The notes beneath the pieces were generated by a model. That model did not search any database, was not told where the DNA came from, and saw only the letters and a program-made list of their open reading frames with translations. The position numbers and the translations under genes are program-made. Shown piece after piece: positions 16,913 to 26,028 of a stretch of 64,000 nt of DNA. Numbering within the stretch: position 1 is the first letter of the stretch; every line of letters starts with the position of its first letter. The DNA comes from Clostridia bacterium. Its GTDB lineage: Bacteria > Bacillota > Clostridia > Oscillospirales > Acutalibacteraceae. The stretch covers positions 1 to 64,000 of the forward strand of contig JAFQRY010000026.1 in the NCBI GenBank assembly GCA_017409845.1, written 5' to 3'.

Positions 16913-17027
16913 AAAAAAATAAGGGCAGTCATATCTTGAGGATAAGACTGCCCAGACGGTCGGCTTTTGATCAGATTTTTTGTTCCTTTGCAGTGCTCTG
17001 CTTTATTCCGTCAGTCTCAAAAAATCT
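16913..17027 (-). promoter_or_regulatory. ZTP (pfl) riboswitch with terminator
   Basis: The 5' leader of the purO-AICARFT transcript. On the minus strand P1 is a perfect 10-bp stem (AGATTTTTTG 17018-17027 with CAAAAAATCT 16973-16982). Inside it lie GACTGACG, a small GCAG/CTGC hairpin and AAAGGAA. The 3' domain reads GCCGACCGTCTGGGCA (16949-16964). This matches the pfl consensus (GACUGRCG ... CCGNCUGGGC). The GGGCAGTC of the 3' domain is reused as the left arm of a terminator (stem with GACTGCCC, U-run at 16913-16919), the usual ZTP expression platform. ZTP/ZMP binding would block the terminator and turn on genes that use ZMP (AICAR). The downstream genes fit exactly. Confidence 0.87.
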
Positions 17028-17044
17028 TTTAAAATTACAATTGA

Positions 17045-17073
17045 ATTTTAACACAACATATTGTGTTTGTCAA
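17045..17073 (-). promoter_or_regulatory. Promoter of the ZTP riboswitch transcript
   Basis: On the minus strand TTGACA (17068-17073) and TAAAAT (17045-17050) are 17 bases apart. The -35 box abuts the stop codon of the upstream MATE gene. Confidence 0.8.
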
Positions 17074-18432
17074 TCATATTCTTATTTTCGGCTTTTTCCA
17101 TTTGCCGCTGCAAACAAAAATAATGCCTACAATAATTGAAGCAAATGACGCAAGACCTGTTGCCAGACCGATTCCGTTGAAGCCGAGCTCGGTAAACTGC
17201 ACAACAAGATATGCAAACGGAACTCTTACAAGAATCGAGCTGAAGCATGCGTTGAAAAGAGCAAAATTTGTGTATCCTGCACCGATTGCAAGACCGTTCA
17301 TGCAGAAAACAAACGGCACAAAAAGATAATCAAGAGCAATGAATCTCATGTATTCCGAGCCAACACTTATAACCTCGGGATTGGTGTCGAAAAGCGAAAT
17401 AATAGGTTGAGGGAATATTTCTACAATCGCAAAAACAAAAATCGAAATTGCAAATGCAATGCCCATACCCGTCATCATCGTTTTCTTTGCCCTTGCATGT
17501 TCACCTGCACCGATATTCTGACCTGCCATTGATGAAACGGCATTGCTCATAGCAAGAGCGGGAAGAATCGCAAACGAATTGACCTTGCCGCCGATACCCT
17601 GGCATGCGGAAGCAATGTCGGCATTCGGAAGAGAGTTTACAAGTGCGGTGAGTGATAAAAATGAAAATGAAACAACGACCTGCTGAACTGAGGAAGGGAG
17701 GCCGATTTTCAGAAGCATCTTGAGCTTTTCTTTGTCAATAATGAAATCGTTCTTTTTGAAGCCGACAAAGAAATTATTTTTTGCAAGATAAATAAGTGAA
17801 AGAATAACGCTGAGTGCCTGTGCACCGACTGTTGCATATGCTGCACCTGCAGCTCCCATTTTGAAAGGACCAACGAGAATAATATCTCCGATAATATTAA
17901 CGATTGTTGCAACAAGCACAAAATAAAGAGGTCTTTTAGAGTCGCCCATTCCTCGGAGAATCGCACTTATAACATTGTATGCAAACATGAAAGCAAGACC
18001 CGACATGCAGATCGTATAATAATTCTGAGCTTCAATATATGCAACCTCAGGTGTTTTGAGAAGGTCAAGAAGGGTTGTCCCGAGAAGAAGCATTACAGCG
18101 GTGCACACAACGCTGAGTATCATATAAGCCGTAAAAAGAGTGCCGATTGATTTTCTCTGGTCATCAAATTTTTTTGCACCGCCGTACTGTGCGATAAGAA
18201 CGGTTCCGCCGACTGCAAGTCCGAGAGCAGCACCCGTTACAAGAATGTTTATCTGACTGCCTATATTAACGCCTGTTATTCCGTGTGTGCCGCAAAGCCT
18301 TCCGACTATAATCATATCGGCTACCGAATAAAAAGCCTGAAGAAGATTGGAAAGCAGAAAAGGAATTGCAAATTTCATAAGCTGCTTTCCGACGCTTCCC
18401 TGAGTCAAGTCCTGCCTGAATTTATCTGCCAT
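17074..18432 (-). CDS. MATE family efflux transporter
   Basis: A 452-residue inner-membrane transporter with about 12 hydrophobic helices, in two homologous halves. The N-terminal pattern PFLLSNLLQAFYSVADMIIVGRLCG and the repeat-like AMSNAVSSMAGQNIGAGEHARAKK are typical of MATE multidrug exporters, which use Na+ or H+ gradients. It starts 2 bases after the tex stop and so is the last gene of the dnaD-dnaI-tex run. Its substrate is not predictable. Confidence 0.92.
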   Translation of the reverse strand: MADKFRQDLTQGSVGKQLMKFAIPFLLSNLLQAFYSVADMIIVGRLCGTHGITGVNIGSQINILVTGAALGLAVGGTVLIAQYGGAKKFDDQRKSIGTLFTAYMILSVVCTAVMLLLGTTLLDLLKTPEVAYIEAQNYYTICMSGLAFMFAYNVISAILRGMGDSKRPLYFVLVATIVNIIGDIILVGPFKMGAAGAAYATVGAQALSVILSLIYLAKNNFFVGFKKNDFIIDKEKLKMLLKIGLPSSVQQVVVSFSFLSLTALVNSLPNADIASACQGIGGKVNSFAILPALAMSNAVSSMAGQNIGAGEHARAKKTMMTGMGIAFAISIFVFAIVEIFPQPIISLFDTNPEVISVGSEYMRFIALDYLFVPFVFCMNGLAIGAGYTNFALFNACFSSILVRVPFAYLVVQFTELGFNGIGLATGLASFASIIVGIIFVCSGKWKKPKIRI

Positions 18433-18434
18433 TT

Positions 18435-20606
18435 TTATTTACTCTCCTGTGGTTTGGGCTCTTTCATTGTGAGCGAAATTCTCTTTTTTGCAACATCAAC
18501 AGCAATTACCCAAACGGTAACAACTTGTCCGACTTTAAGTGCCTCGGAAGGATGCTTGATGAATTTGTTTGTTATCTGTGAAATATGAACAAGACCGTCC
18601 TGATGAACACCGATATCAATAAAAGCACCGAAATCAGTAACGTTTCTGACCGTGCCCTTAAGCTCCATGCCGGGAATAAGGTCGCTCATATCCATAACAT
18701 CCGTTCTGAGCATGGGAGGCGGAAGCTCGTCTCTCGGGTCTCTTGCAGGCTGAATAAGCTCTTTGACAATGTCTTTAAGAGTAGGAACACCTATTCCGAG
18801 CTTTTCGGCAACCTTTTCTTCGCCGAGGGACTCAACGGAAGCTGCAATTTCCTTTATTTTTTCTGTTCCGACATCATCAAGGGAATAAGAGAAGAGCTTG
18901 AGCAAATCCTTTGCTGCAGCATAACTTTCGGGATGAACGCCGGTATTATCAAGTATATTTTTGCTTTCGGGCACTCTGAGGAAGCCTGCACACTGCTCAA
19001 ATGCCTTTGCTCCGAGCTTGGGAACCTTTTTGAGCTGTGAACGCTCACTGAATTCGCCGTTTTCATCTCTGTAATCAACGATATTTTTTGCAACCGTTGA
19101 ATTGATGCCCGAAACTCTCGAAAGAAGGGGTGCGGATGCTGTGTTGAGATCAACGCCTACCGAGTTAACGGCATCCTCAATAACACCGTCAAGAGCGGCA
19201 TCGAGCTCCTTTGGAGGCATATCATGCTGATACTGACCGACTCCGATTGCTTTCGGGTCAATTTTAACGAGCTCTGCAAGAGGATCCTGAAGTCTTCTTG
19301 CGATTGAAACCGCACTTCTGAGAGAAACATCAAACTGCGGAAATTCCTGAGCGGCAAGCTTTGATGCCGAATAAACCGATGCACCTGCTTCGCTGACTAC
19401 CATGTATGAAACATCGGCGGAAATCTCACGCAGAACATCGGCAGCAAAGATTTCCGTTTCTTTTGATGCGGTACCGTTGCCTATTGAAATGCAGTTGACA
19501 CCGTGCTTTGCGATGAGTTTTTTTATGAGCTCCTTTGCCTGGTTACGCTGTGCATCCGAATGAGTGACATAAATAACACCCGTATCAAGAACTTTGCCTG
19601 TTGTTCCTACAACCGCAACCTTGCAGCCCGTTCTGTAGCCGGGGTCAAGACCTATAACAACCTTGCCTTTTACGGGCGGAGCAAGGAAAAGCTCCTTTGT
19701 GTTCATTGCAAAAACCTTGATGGCGTTTGCTGCTGCGGTTTCAGTCAGCATGTTTCTGATTTCACGCTCGATTGAAGGATAGATAAGGCGGTTATATGCA
19801 TCTTCACCTGCTTCTCTTACCGCCTCAGTTGTGGGAGAGCCCTCCGGATTGAGGGTTGCATTTATGATAACATTTGATGCTTTAACGGCATCGAGAGTAA
19901 CGCTTACCTTAAGAAATTTTTCTTTTTCGCCTCTGTCGATAGCAAGAACTCTGTGACCCGCAATTTTATTGACGGGCTCGGAGTAATCATAATACATTGT
20001 ATATACGCTGTCTGCATCTTTGTCGGTTGCAGATGTTGTAACAACACCGAGAACGGTAAAAAGATTACGCAGTCTGCGGCGGATATTTGCATCATCCGAA
20101 ATGTTTTCGGCAATGATATCCATTGCTCCTTTAAGAGCATCCTCAGCAGTTTCAACACCTTTTTCCGCATCAATGAATTCAGCCGCCATTTCAAGCGGAG
20201 CGGGGGAATCCTGTTTCTGCTCAAAAATTGCATCGGCAAGCGGCTCAAGACCTTTTTCTCTTGCAACCGATGCACGGGTTTTTCTTTTTGGTCTGAAGGG
20301 CCTGTAGATATCCTCGATTTCTGCGAGAGTTGCGGCTTTTTCAAGAGCGGCGGCAATTTCTTCAGTCATTTTCTCCTGACCTTCGATTGATGCACGCACC
20401 TCTTCTCTTCTTTTATCGAGATTACGCAGATATTCAAGTCTTTCGGAAAGCTCTCTGATAACCTGGTCATCAAGAGTGCCGTGAGCCTCTTTTCTGTATC
20501 GTGCAATAAAAGGAATTGTGTTTCCTTCATCAATAAGCTTAACCGTGTTTTCAACCTGCCATGTCTGCAGACCGAACTGAGTTGTGAGTTGCTGAATGAT
20601 ATCCAT
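18435..20606 (-). CDS. tex: Tex-family S1 RNA-binding transcription accessory protein
   Basis: A 723-residue Tex protein. It begins with the Tex N-terminal helical domain (MDIIQQLTTQFGLQ, NTIPFIARYRKEAHGTLDD), then a YqgF/RNase-H-like domain with GLDPGYRTGCKVAVV, then helix-hairpin-helix motifs (LNTASAPLLSRVSGIN) and a C-terminal S1 RNA-binding domain (GMELKGTVRNVTDFGAFIDIGVHQDGLVHIS). Tex proteins affect transcription and toxin expression; their molecular role is only partly defined. It lies between dnaI-like and MATE genes with short gaps. Confidence 0.95.
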   Translation of the reverse strand: MDIIQQLTTQFGLQTWQVENTVKLIDEGNTIPFIARYRKEAHGTLDDQVIRELSERLEYLRNLDKRREEVRASIEGQEKMTEEIAAALEKAATLAEIEDIYRPFRPKRKTRASVAREKGLEPLADAIFEQKQDSPAPLEMAAEFIDAEKGVETAEDALKGAMDIIAENISDDANIRRRLRNLFTVLGVVTTSATDKDADSVYTMYYDYSEPVNKIAGHRVLAIDRGEKEKFLKVSVTLDAVKASNVIINATLNPEGSPTTEAVREAGEDAYNRLIYPSIEREIRNMLTETAAANAIKVFAMNTKELFLAPPVKGKVVIGLDPGYRTGCKVAVVGTTGKVLDTGVIYVTHSDAQRNQAKELIKKLIAKHGVNCISIGNGTASKETEIFAADVLREISADVSYMVVSEAGASVYSASKLAAQEFPQFDVSLRSAVSIARRLQDPLAELVKIDPKAIGVGQYQHDMPPKELDAALDGVIEDAVNSVGVDLNTASAPLLSRVSGINSTVAKNIVDYRDENGEFSERSQLKKVPKLGAKAFEQCAGFLRVPESKNILDNTGVHPESYAAAKDLLKLFSYSLDDVGTEKIKEIAASVESLGEEKVAEKLGIGVPTLKDIVKELIQPARDPRDELPPPMLRTDVMDMSDLIPGMELKGTVRNVTDFGAFIDIGVHQDGLVHISQITNKFIKHPSEALKVGQVVTVWVIAVDVAKKRISLTMKEPKPQESK

Positions 20607-20619
20607 TGGTTTCTCCTTA

Positions 20620-21597
20620 TTACTTGTTTTTGAGCTGTCTTATATCTTTTCCCAGGAAAAGCAGAGAAACATAGTTGCCGATGATTCTTGATGTTATTCT
20701 CTGGGTGTATTTTGCTTCAAGCTCCGTTTCGCTGAGGTTTGTGCTGATTATAACGGGCTTTGAACGGTTGATGCGTGTATTTATAATATTGTATAACGCA
20801 GCAACTGTGAACTGAGTTGAAAATTCGGAGCCGAGATCATCAATGATTAACAAATCGCAGTCAAGGATTTCTTTTTCTCTTTCGTTTGAACCCGAATAGC
20901 TGAATTTTTCCTTTTCGAGCGATGAAAGAAGATTCTGTGCTGAATCATAAATAACTCTGTAACCGTTTTCGGCAACAATATTTGCAATCGAAAGCGAAAG
21001 GTGGGTTTTTCCGAGTCCCGTTGCACCGTGCATATAAAGACTTTCGGATTCCGTATCGAAATCTTCCGCATAGCATTTGCAGTATTCGAGAATTTCGCTC
21101 ATGCGTTTATATGGCGAAACTCCGAGAACGGAATCAACGGGCTGCGGATAATATTCGAGGCTGAAATTGTCAAATCTGCATCTGTCGCTTGTTGAAACGG
21201 ATGCAAGCTCTTTTTTTGCAAGCTCTCTGAGAAGCTCTTTGCGGCATTCGCAGATAAATCCGCCCGTATATCCCGTGTCATTGCATTTTTTGCATGTGTA
21301 AGGCACTTCAAGATAATCCTCAGGAAATCCTGCTTCTTTGAGAATTGATCTTATTTTTGATTGAACGGAAAGATTGAGCTGAGAAAGCTGCTCTATGTAT
21401 TCCTTCGCATCGCTGCCCATTCCTATAGCCTTGACAACGGAAAGACCTGTTTCCGAAAGCTGTGCCTCATATCTTGAAATAACAGGGATTTTTTCGGTTA
21501 CCGCAATGTGTCTTGCCATCTGAATCCGCTGAGCTTTGTTGCGTCTGCCTTCGATAATCTGTGCGGCTTTTGCAAGCGTTGCTTTGCTGTAACTCAT
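20620..21597 (-). CDS. DnaI/DnaC-like helicase loader ATPase
   Basis: A 325-residue AAA+ ATPase of the DnaC/DnaI family, expected to load the replicative helicase. An N-terminal region includes a zinc-finger-like CKKCNDTGYTGGFICEC (about residues 100-120). The ATPase core has Walker A GATGLGKTHLSLSIA, Walker B LLIIDDLGSE and the sensor STNLSE. The ATG start overlaps the TGA of the preceding DnaD-domain gene by 4 bases, so the two are translationally coupled. In Bacillus DnaD, DnaB and DnaI act together in primosome assembly; here the pairing suggests the same. Confidence 0.88.
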   Translation of the reverse strand: MSYSKATLAKAAQIIEGRRNKAQRIQMARHIAVTEKIPVISRYEAQLSETGLSVVKAIGMGSDAKEYIEQLSQLNLSVQSKIRSILKEAGFPEDYLEVPYTCKKCNDTGYTGGFICECRKELLRELAKKELASVSTSDRCRFDNFSLEYYPQPVDSVLGVSPYKRMSEILEYCKCYAEDFDTESESLYMHGATGLGKTHLSLSIANIVAENGYRVIYDSAQNLLSSLEKEKFSYSGSNEREKEILDCDLLIIDDLGSEFSTQFTVAALYNIINTRINRSKPVIISTNLSETELEAKYTQRITSRIIGNYVSLLFLGKDIRQLKNK

Positions 21598-22610
21598 TTC
21601 TTTTTCTTCCTTTCATATTTCAACTCGCCGTGAAGTGAGCGCTCCTTGAATTCGTCAAGGTCATATGATGCTGCAGAGGCGGCGGCTTTTGCAGGCTTTC
21701 TTTCTTTTTGCTCCTCTGCGGCTTTTTCAATGTCTTCGGGCTTTTTGTATCCTTTTGAATGCCAGTTGAGAAGGATTTTATCTATATAGTTGAAGTTTAA
21801 TTTTCCGGTATGATTTGCCATTTCTTCGTATGCAAGCAGAATCATATCAATTCCGAATTTAAGCTCTTCAGTCCAGCGGCGGATATGACCTGCCTGCTTG
21901 ATTGTCGGTCTGGGATTTGCAATTCCGGCATTTTTTGCGAACTCATGCCATACTGTGTTTGTTTTTCTGAGCACGGTTATCTGCTCTGCAGCTTTGTCAA
22001 GAGTGTCAATCTCTCTTGTGCCCCAGTCTTTTCCGACCGCAAGGATGTAGCTGTAGTTGGTTTTGCCGATTGAAACGCAATAGTCAATAAGCATAAACAA
22101 AACATCGGCAGGCAGACCGTAATGGTCATGGAGCAGAAGAAGGGTGCACTGACCGTCATATCCGATTGTTTTTCCGAGCTTATGCTGTGCTTCGTTGAAA
22201 AGATGACCTATTTCAGGGGATTCTTCGATTCTCTCTGCAATCTCCGTGCTTGAGGGCTTCGACGGAGTTGTGTCGGGCTCGGGAATTTCCTTCTTTTCTT
22301 TTACGGGCAAAGCAGAATCTTCTTTTGTGCTCTGATTATTGTTTTTGACAGATTTCTGAAGGGCATCGCCTTCTTCACCGTTAAGCATACCTGTAAGCAC
22401 CCAATACTGAAGATAATCCTTGGCATCGCTCATATTCATTTTTAATGCCTTGCACATTTCTTCAAGGTCAGGATTATCGGGAGAATTGCGGAGAATCCAG
22501 AGCAGAACCTTGAGCTGATCGCCGTTTGCAAGCCTGATATGCTTGTCGACCACGTCGGTCGGCACGGCAAATATTGATTTGAACATTATCGGATTTACGG
22601 AATAATTCAT
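21594..22610 (-). CDS. DnaD-domain primosome protein
   Basis: A 338-residue protein with an N-terminal winged-helix region (HIRLANGDQLKVLLWILRNS) and a DnaD/DnaB_2-type C-terminal domain (DYCVSIGKTNYSYILAVGKDWG and KLNFNYIDKILLNWHSKGY). A charged Lys/Glu/Ser linker lies between them. Such proteins remodel DNA at the origin and recruit the helicase loader, whose gene follows with a 4-base overlap. I use ATG 22610 because the conserved start MNYSVNPIMFKS lies there; the frame is open to 22667 but has no ribosome binding site. Confidence 0.87.
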   Translation of the reverse strand: MNYSVNPIMFKSIFAVPTDVVDKHIRLANGDQLKVLLWILRNSPDNPDLEEMCKALKMNMSDAKDYLQYWVLTGMLNGEEGDALQKSVKNNNQSTKEDSALPVKEKKEIPEPDTTPSKPSSTEIAERIEESPEIGHLFNEAQHKLGKTIGYDGQCTLLLLHDHYGLPADVLFMLIDYCVSIGKTNYSYILAVGKDWGTREIDTLDKAAEQITVLRKTNTVWHEFAKNAGIANPRPTIKQAGHIRRWTEELKFGIDMILLAYEEMANHTGKLNFNYIDKILLNWHSKGYKKPEDIEKAAEEQKERKPAKAAASAASYDLDEFKERSLHGELKYERKKKK

Positions 22611-22638
22611 TATAAAACCCCATTTTAAAATATTGTAG

Positions 22639-22667
22639 ATTATAGCATAATTTTCGGATTGTTTCAA
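22639..22667 (-). promoter_or_regulatory. Promoter of the dnaD-dnaI-tex-MATE run
   Basis: On the minus strand TTGAAA (22662-22667) and TATAAT (22639-22644) are separated by 17 bases, 29 bases upstream of the dnaD-like start. Confidence 0.8.
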
Positions 22668-22696
22668 GAGCAGTATAAGATTTTGTATGTTTTGGC

Positions 22697-22728
22697 GAAA
22701 AGAAAATCCCGATGAAAGATCATCGGGA
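22697..22728 (-). terminator. Terminator after the acyltransferase gene
   Basis: The perfect 9-bp stem TCCCGATGA/TCATCGGGA with a 4-base loop is followed on the minus strand by TTTTCTTTTC. Confidence 0.88.
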
Positions 22729-22733
22729 CCTGT

Positions 22734-23825
22734 TTATTGTTTTGTTATGATTTTTCTGATTTTCGGAAAAAGAGCGAAAAGCTTCTGAACAAGCAGGTCA
22801 ACAGAACCGAACACAACGAATATTGCAACCGAGATTAACAGAACCGTGAGAAAATTGAAATTTTCCATTTCTCTGAAATCAAAAAGCTTTTCCCACAGCA
22901 GGCTTCTCATAAAAATATATTCGTGTATTGCATATACTCCGAGCGTTGTTGAGCCGATGAGATTGACATATTTGTTGTGAAAATGAAGGTCTTTGAAATA
23001 AAGAAGCATAAACACGCCCTGAAGAATTACAAACGGATTTGAATAGTTCATGGAAACGCCTCTGTATCCGATTTCAGGGTCGAGGAAAGTGAAGAGAACA
23101 TAATTTATTATCAGACACGCAAACGCTGCGTAAAGATAAAGGATGTTTTCTTTTTCGTTTTTTTTGCAGTGAAGACCGATATAGCCGCCGATAATATAAA
23201 TGTATATAAACGAAAAGATGTTTTTTCCGTCGAATATGCTTCCGAATGAAAAACCGTTAAACCACAGATTGAACGGATAAACCTTAAGCAGTGTCATAAA
23301 GACACACATCAGGAGCGTTAAAACGGTAAGCAGAACCTTGTATTGCTTTCGGGTAATTGATTTAAGCGTGATGTTAATAAAGGGGATAAGAAGCGATAAT
23401 ATAATGTAGTTGCCGAGGTAATACCACATCTGCGAGGTTACGGGGAATAAGCCCTTGAGAACGATCTTGTGAACGGGCATAGGTGTTTCGCTGAGAACGG
23501 GAACGCAATACCCGGGTCCGAGAATAAGAAAAATAACAGTTAATATGGCCGAATAAAACCAGACTCTTAAGTATGTGTTGAGGGTTCGGGAGAATGATTT
23601 CCTTAAATTGAAATCGGATTTGACGGAAAAATAACCGGTAATAAGAAGAAAAATGTTAACGGCAGGGCGTATACTCATTTTTATAATAGTATAGATTTCT
23701 GCTGCAAAACCGCCGTCAATAACTGATACGCTGTAAAAATTACCATAAAGAAATGCATGTATAATAATAACCATCAGCATGGCTATGATTCGGAGCAGTT
23801 CAATTCCGGAATCTCTTTTTTTCAT
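22734..23825 (-). CDS. Acyltransferase family 3 membrane protein
   Basis: A 363-residue integral membrane protein of the acyltransferase-3 family (OafA/WbbJ-like), which adds acetyl or other acyl groups to surface sugars. The N-terminus has the family signature RDSGIELLRIIAMLMVIIIHAF with the conserved Arg and His. About ten hydrophobic helices follow, and the end is a basic tail. It has its own terminator and lies between rpmB and the dnaD-like operon, unrelated to both neighbours. It reads as an accessory cell-surface gene. The substrate is unknown. Confidence 0.9.
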   Translation of the reverse strand: MKKRDSGIELLRIIAMLMVIIIHAFLYGNFYSVSVIDGGFAAEIYTIIKMSIRPAVNIFLLITGYFSVKSDFNLRKSFSRTLNTYLRVWFYSAILTVIFLILGPGYCVPVLSETPMPVHKIVLKGLFPVTSQMWYYLGNYIILSLLIPFINITLKSITRKQYKVLLTVLTLLMCVFMTLLKVYPFNLWFNGFSFGSIFDGKNIFSFIYIYIIGGYIGLHCKKNEKENILYLYAAFACLIINYVLFTFLDPEIGYRGVSMNYSNPFVILQGVFMLLYFKDLHFHNKYVNLIGSTTLGVYAIHEYIFMRSLLWEKLFDFREMENFNFLTVLLISVAIFVVFGSVDLLVQKLFALFPKIRKIITKQ

Positions 23826-23851
23826 TATGTTATCTCCTTAAAATAATCAGG

Positions 23852-23884
23852 CAAAGAAAAAGAGACTGCAAAGAGCAGTCTCTT
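23852..23884 (-). terminator. Terminator of rpmB
   Basis: The perfect 10-bp stem AAGAGACTGC/GCAGTCTCTT with a 5-base loop is followed on the minus strand by TTTCTTTG. Confidence 0.9.
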
Positions 23885-23900
23885 AATCATGCGTTTGAAA

Positions 23901-24089
23901 TCAAACGGCTCTTGTAACCTTACCTGAGCGAAGGCAGCGTGTGCAAGCGTAAACTCTCTTGGGAGTACCGTTAACAACAGCCTTAACTCTTCTTACATTG
24001 GGCTTCCATGTTCTGTTTGAACGTCTGTGTGAGTGGGAAACCTTAATGCCGAATGACACATCCTTACCGCAGTATTCGCATTTTGCCAT
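23901..24089 (-). CDS. rpmB: 50S ribosomal protein L28
   Basis: A 62-residue L28 of the large subunit. It is the zinc-binding form: CEYCGKD at the N-terminus and CTRCLRSG at the C-terminus supply four Cys. The central SHSHRRSNRTWKPNVRRVK is the L28 signature. A full AAGGAGGTG ribosome binding site precedes the ATG. It is transcribed alone, divergently from recA. Confidence 0.97.
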   Translation of the reverse strand: MAKCEYCGKDVSFGIKVSHSHRRSNRTWKPNVRRVKAVVNGTPKRVYACTRCLRSGKVTRAV

Positions 24090-24124
24090 GTGTCACACCT
24101 CCTTTTTACTCATTAACAGATGAT

Positions 24125-24153
24125 ATATTAACAGACTTTTGCAGAAAATGCAA
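24125..24153 (-). promoter_or_regulatory. Promoter of rpmB
   Basis: On the minus strand TTGCAT (24148-24153) and TAATAT (24125-24130) are 17 bases apart. Confidence 0.65.
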
Positions 24154-24211
24154 GCATTTTTTTATATTTTTCTTTGTTAATTAAAAAATTTAATATTTTT
24201 TGAAATAACAC

Positions 24212-24240
24212 TTGCATTTTTCGGAATAATGTTATACAAT
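24212..24240 (+). promoter_or_regulatory. Promoter of recA
   Basis: TTGCAT (24212-24217) and TACAAT (24235-24240) are 17 bases apart. A LexA box starts 7 bases after the -10. Confidence 0.75.
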
Positions 24241-24246
24241 ACCAAT

Positions 24247-24260
24247 AGAACATTTGTTTG
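24247..24260 (+). promoter_or_regulatory. LexA (SOS) box of recA
   Basis: AGAACATTTGTTTG matches the Gram-positive LexA operator CGAACNNNNGTTCG, with both GAAC/GTT half-sites intact. It lies at the expected transcription start, where bound LexA would block RNA polymerase. Confidence 0.82.
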
Positions 24261-24285
24261 ATAAATGTATTTTGGAGGTTCAGAA

Positions 24286-25395
24286 ATGGCAGATAAGAAA
24301 AAAGCTCTTGAAACAGCTCTTGCCCAGATTGAGAAGGCTTACGGTAAAGGCACTATTATGAGACTCGGCGAAAATAACGGTATGAATATTGAGGCAATTT
24401 CAACCGGTTCCATTACTCTTGATAATGCTTCGGGTATCGGCGGTCTCCCCAAGGGCAGAATTATCGAAATATACGGTCCCGAATCATCGGGTAAAACCAC
24501 GCTTGCTCTTTCTGTTGTTGCTCAGGCACAGAAAAACGGCGGTGAGGCAGCATTTATTGATGCCGAGCATGCACTTGACCCCGGCTATGCTGCAAACCTC
24601 GGCGTTGATGTTGATGCACTTCTTGTTTCTCAGCCTGATAACGGTGAACAGGCTCTTGAAATTGCCGAAGCTCTTGTGCGCTCGGGTGCTCTTGATGTTG
24701 TTGTTATCGACTCTGTTGCCGCTCTTGTTCCCCGTTCCGAAATCGAAGGTGAAATGGGTGATTCCCATGTCGGTGCTCACGCAAGACTTATGTCTCAGGC
24801 TCTCAGAAAGATTGCGGGTGCGGTTGCAAAGTCAAACACAATCATTATTTTCATAAATCAGCTTCGTGAAAAGGTCGGCGTTATGTACGGCAATCCTGAG
24901 GTAACAACAGGCGGTCGTGCTCTTAAATTCTATGCTACCATCAGAATAGATGTTCGTCGTGTTGAGTCACTCAAGGGTGCGGGCAATGAAATTGTCGGCA
25001 ACAGAACAAGATGCAAGATAGTCAAGAATAAAGTTGCACCTCCCTTCAAAGAGGCTGAATTTGATATCATGTACGGCAGAGGAATTTCCAAAGAGGGCGA
25101 AATGGTTGACCTTGGCGTAAAATTCAACGTTATTCAGAAGAGCGGTGCATGGTTCTCTTACGGTGACATGCGTCTCGGTCAGGGAAGAGATAATGTCAAA
25201 GAGCTTTTTATCAATAATCCCGAGCTTGCTGCAGAGATTGAAGCAAAGATTGTTGATGCAATGAAAGAAGCGGCTGAAAAGAGCAAGAATTCAAGACGCC
25301 CCAGACCCGAAATGCCTGCCGCTCCCGCTCCCGAACCCACAACAAAAGCGAGTGCCAGAGCAAAGCTTGATATTGTTGTTGATGACGACGAATAA
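24286..25395 (+). CDS. recA: Recombinase RecA
   Basis: A 369-residue RecA that forms filaments on single-stranded DNA, carries out strand exchange and triggers LexA cleavage. Walker A is GPESSGKT (about residues 66-73), Walker B is [12 protein letters not shown], and the signature [14 protein letters not shown] is present. The C-terminal tail is acidic and Pro/Ala-rich (VVDDDE end). The start at ATG 24286 follows TTGGAGG. It is SOS-regulated by the box just upstream. recX follows 3 bases after the stop. Confidence 0.98.
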   Translation: MADKKKALETALAQIEKAYGKGTIMRLGENNGMNIEAISTGSITLDNASGIGGLPKGRIIEIYGPESSGKTTLALSVVAQAQKNGGEAAFIDAEHALDPGYAANLGVDVDALLVSQPDNGEQALEIAEALVRSGALDVVVIDSVAALVPRSEIEGEMGDSHVGAHARLMSQALRKIAGAVAKSNTIIIFINQLREKVGVMYGNPEVTTGGRALKFYATIRIDVRRVESLKGAGNEIVGNRTRCKIVKNKVAPPFKEAEFDIMYGRGISKEGEMVDLGVKFNVIQKSGAWFSYGDMRLGQGRDNVKELFINNPELAAEIEAKIVDAMKEAAEKSKNSRRPRPEMPAAPAPEPTTKASARAKLDIVVDDDE

Positions 25396-25398
25396 TTT

Positions 25399-26028
25399 AT
25401 GATAATCAGCGTAAATACCGGAAAACAGAATAAGATTCATATTTTATGTGACGGCGAATATTCTTTTACCGTTGATGCCGAATACTGGTACAGCAGCCCG
25501 TATTGTTCGCTGAAGGAAATTGTTGATGATGAAGAGTTGGCGGCTTTTTACGAAGCCGTCGGCTCTCGTTGTGCATTTCTGGCAGGGTTGAGGCTGCTTT
25601 CATATCACGACCAGAGCGAGCGTGAAATGTTCAACAAGCTTGTTCAGAAGGGGCATAAAAGAGAGTATGCCTTTGTTGCGTGCGAAAAGCTGAAGGAATA
25701 CGGTTACATCAATGATCAGAGATATGCGGAAAATCTTGCCGAAAAGCTTATCCGCACAAAAGGTATGAGTGTAAAAGGTATAAAATATGAGCTTCTCGGC
25801 AAAGGGATTTCAAGAGAAATTGCCGATAATGTTGCCGAAAGTCTTGACTTTGATCCGATTTTGCGTATTATAGAACTGTTAAACACAAAATATGCCCGTT
25901 ATCTTTCGGATGAAAAGGGCATAAGAAAAACCGTTGCTTCGCTTCAGCGGCTCGGTTATAATTGGTCCGATATTAAAAGTGCTCTTCGCAGTGTTGAAAC
26001 AGAAACGGAGGATTTTGACGATGTATAA
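25399..26028 (+). CDS. recX: Regulatory protein RecX
   Basis: A 209-residue RecX protein that binds and modulates RecA filaments. It has the three-helix repeats (RLLSYHDQSEREMFNKLVQKG, EKLKEYGYINDQRYAENLAE, IRKTVASLQRLGYNWSDIKSAL). It begins 3 bases after recA and overlaps the start of rimO by 8 bases. The N-terminal 50 residues are less conserved, as is usual. Confidence 0.93.
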   Translation: MIISVNTGKQNKIHILCDGEYSFTVDAEYWYSSPYCSLKEIVDDEELAAFYEAVGSRCAFLAGLRLLSYHDQSEREMFNKLVQKGHKREYAFVACEKLKEYGYINDQRYAENLAEKLIRTKGMSVKGIKYELLGKGISREIADNVAESLDFDPILRIIELLNTKYARYLSDEKGIRKTVASLQRLGYNWSDIKSALRSVETETEDFDDV

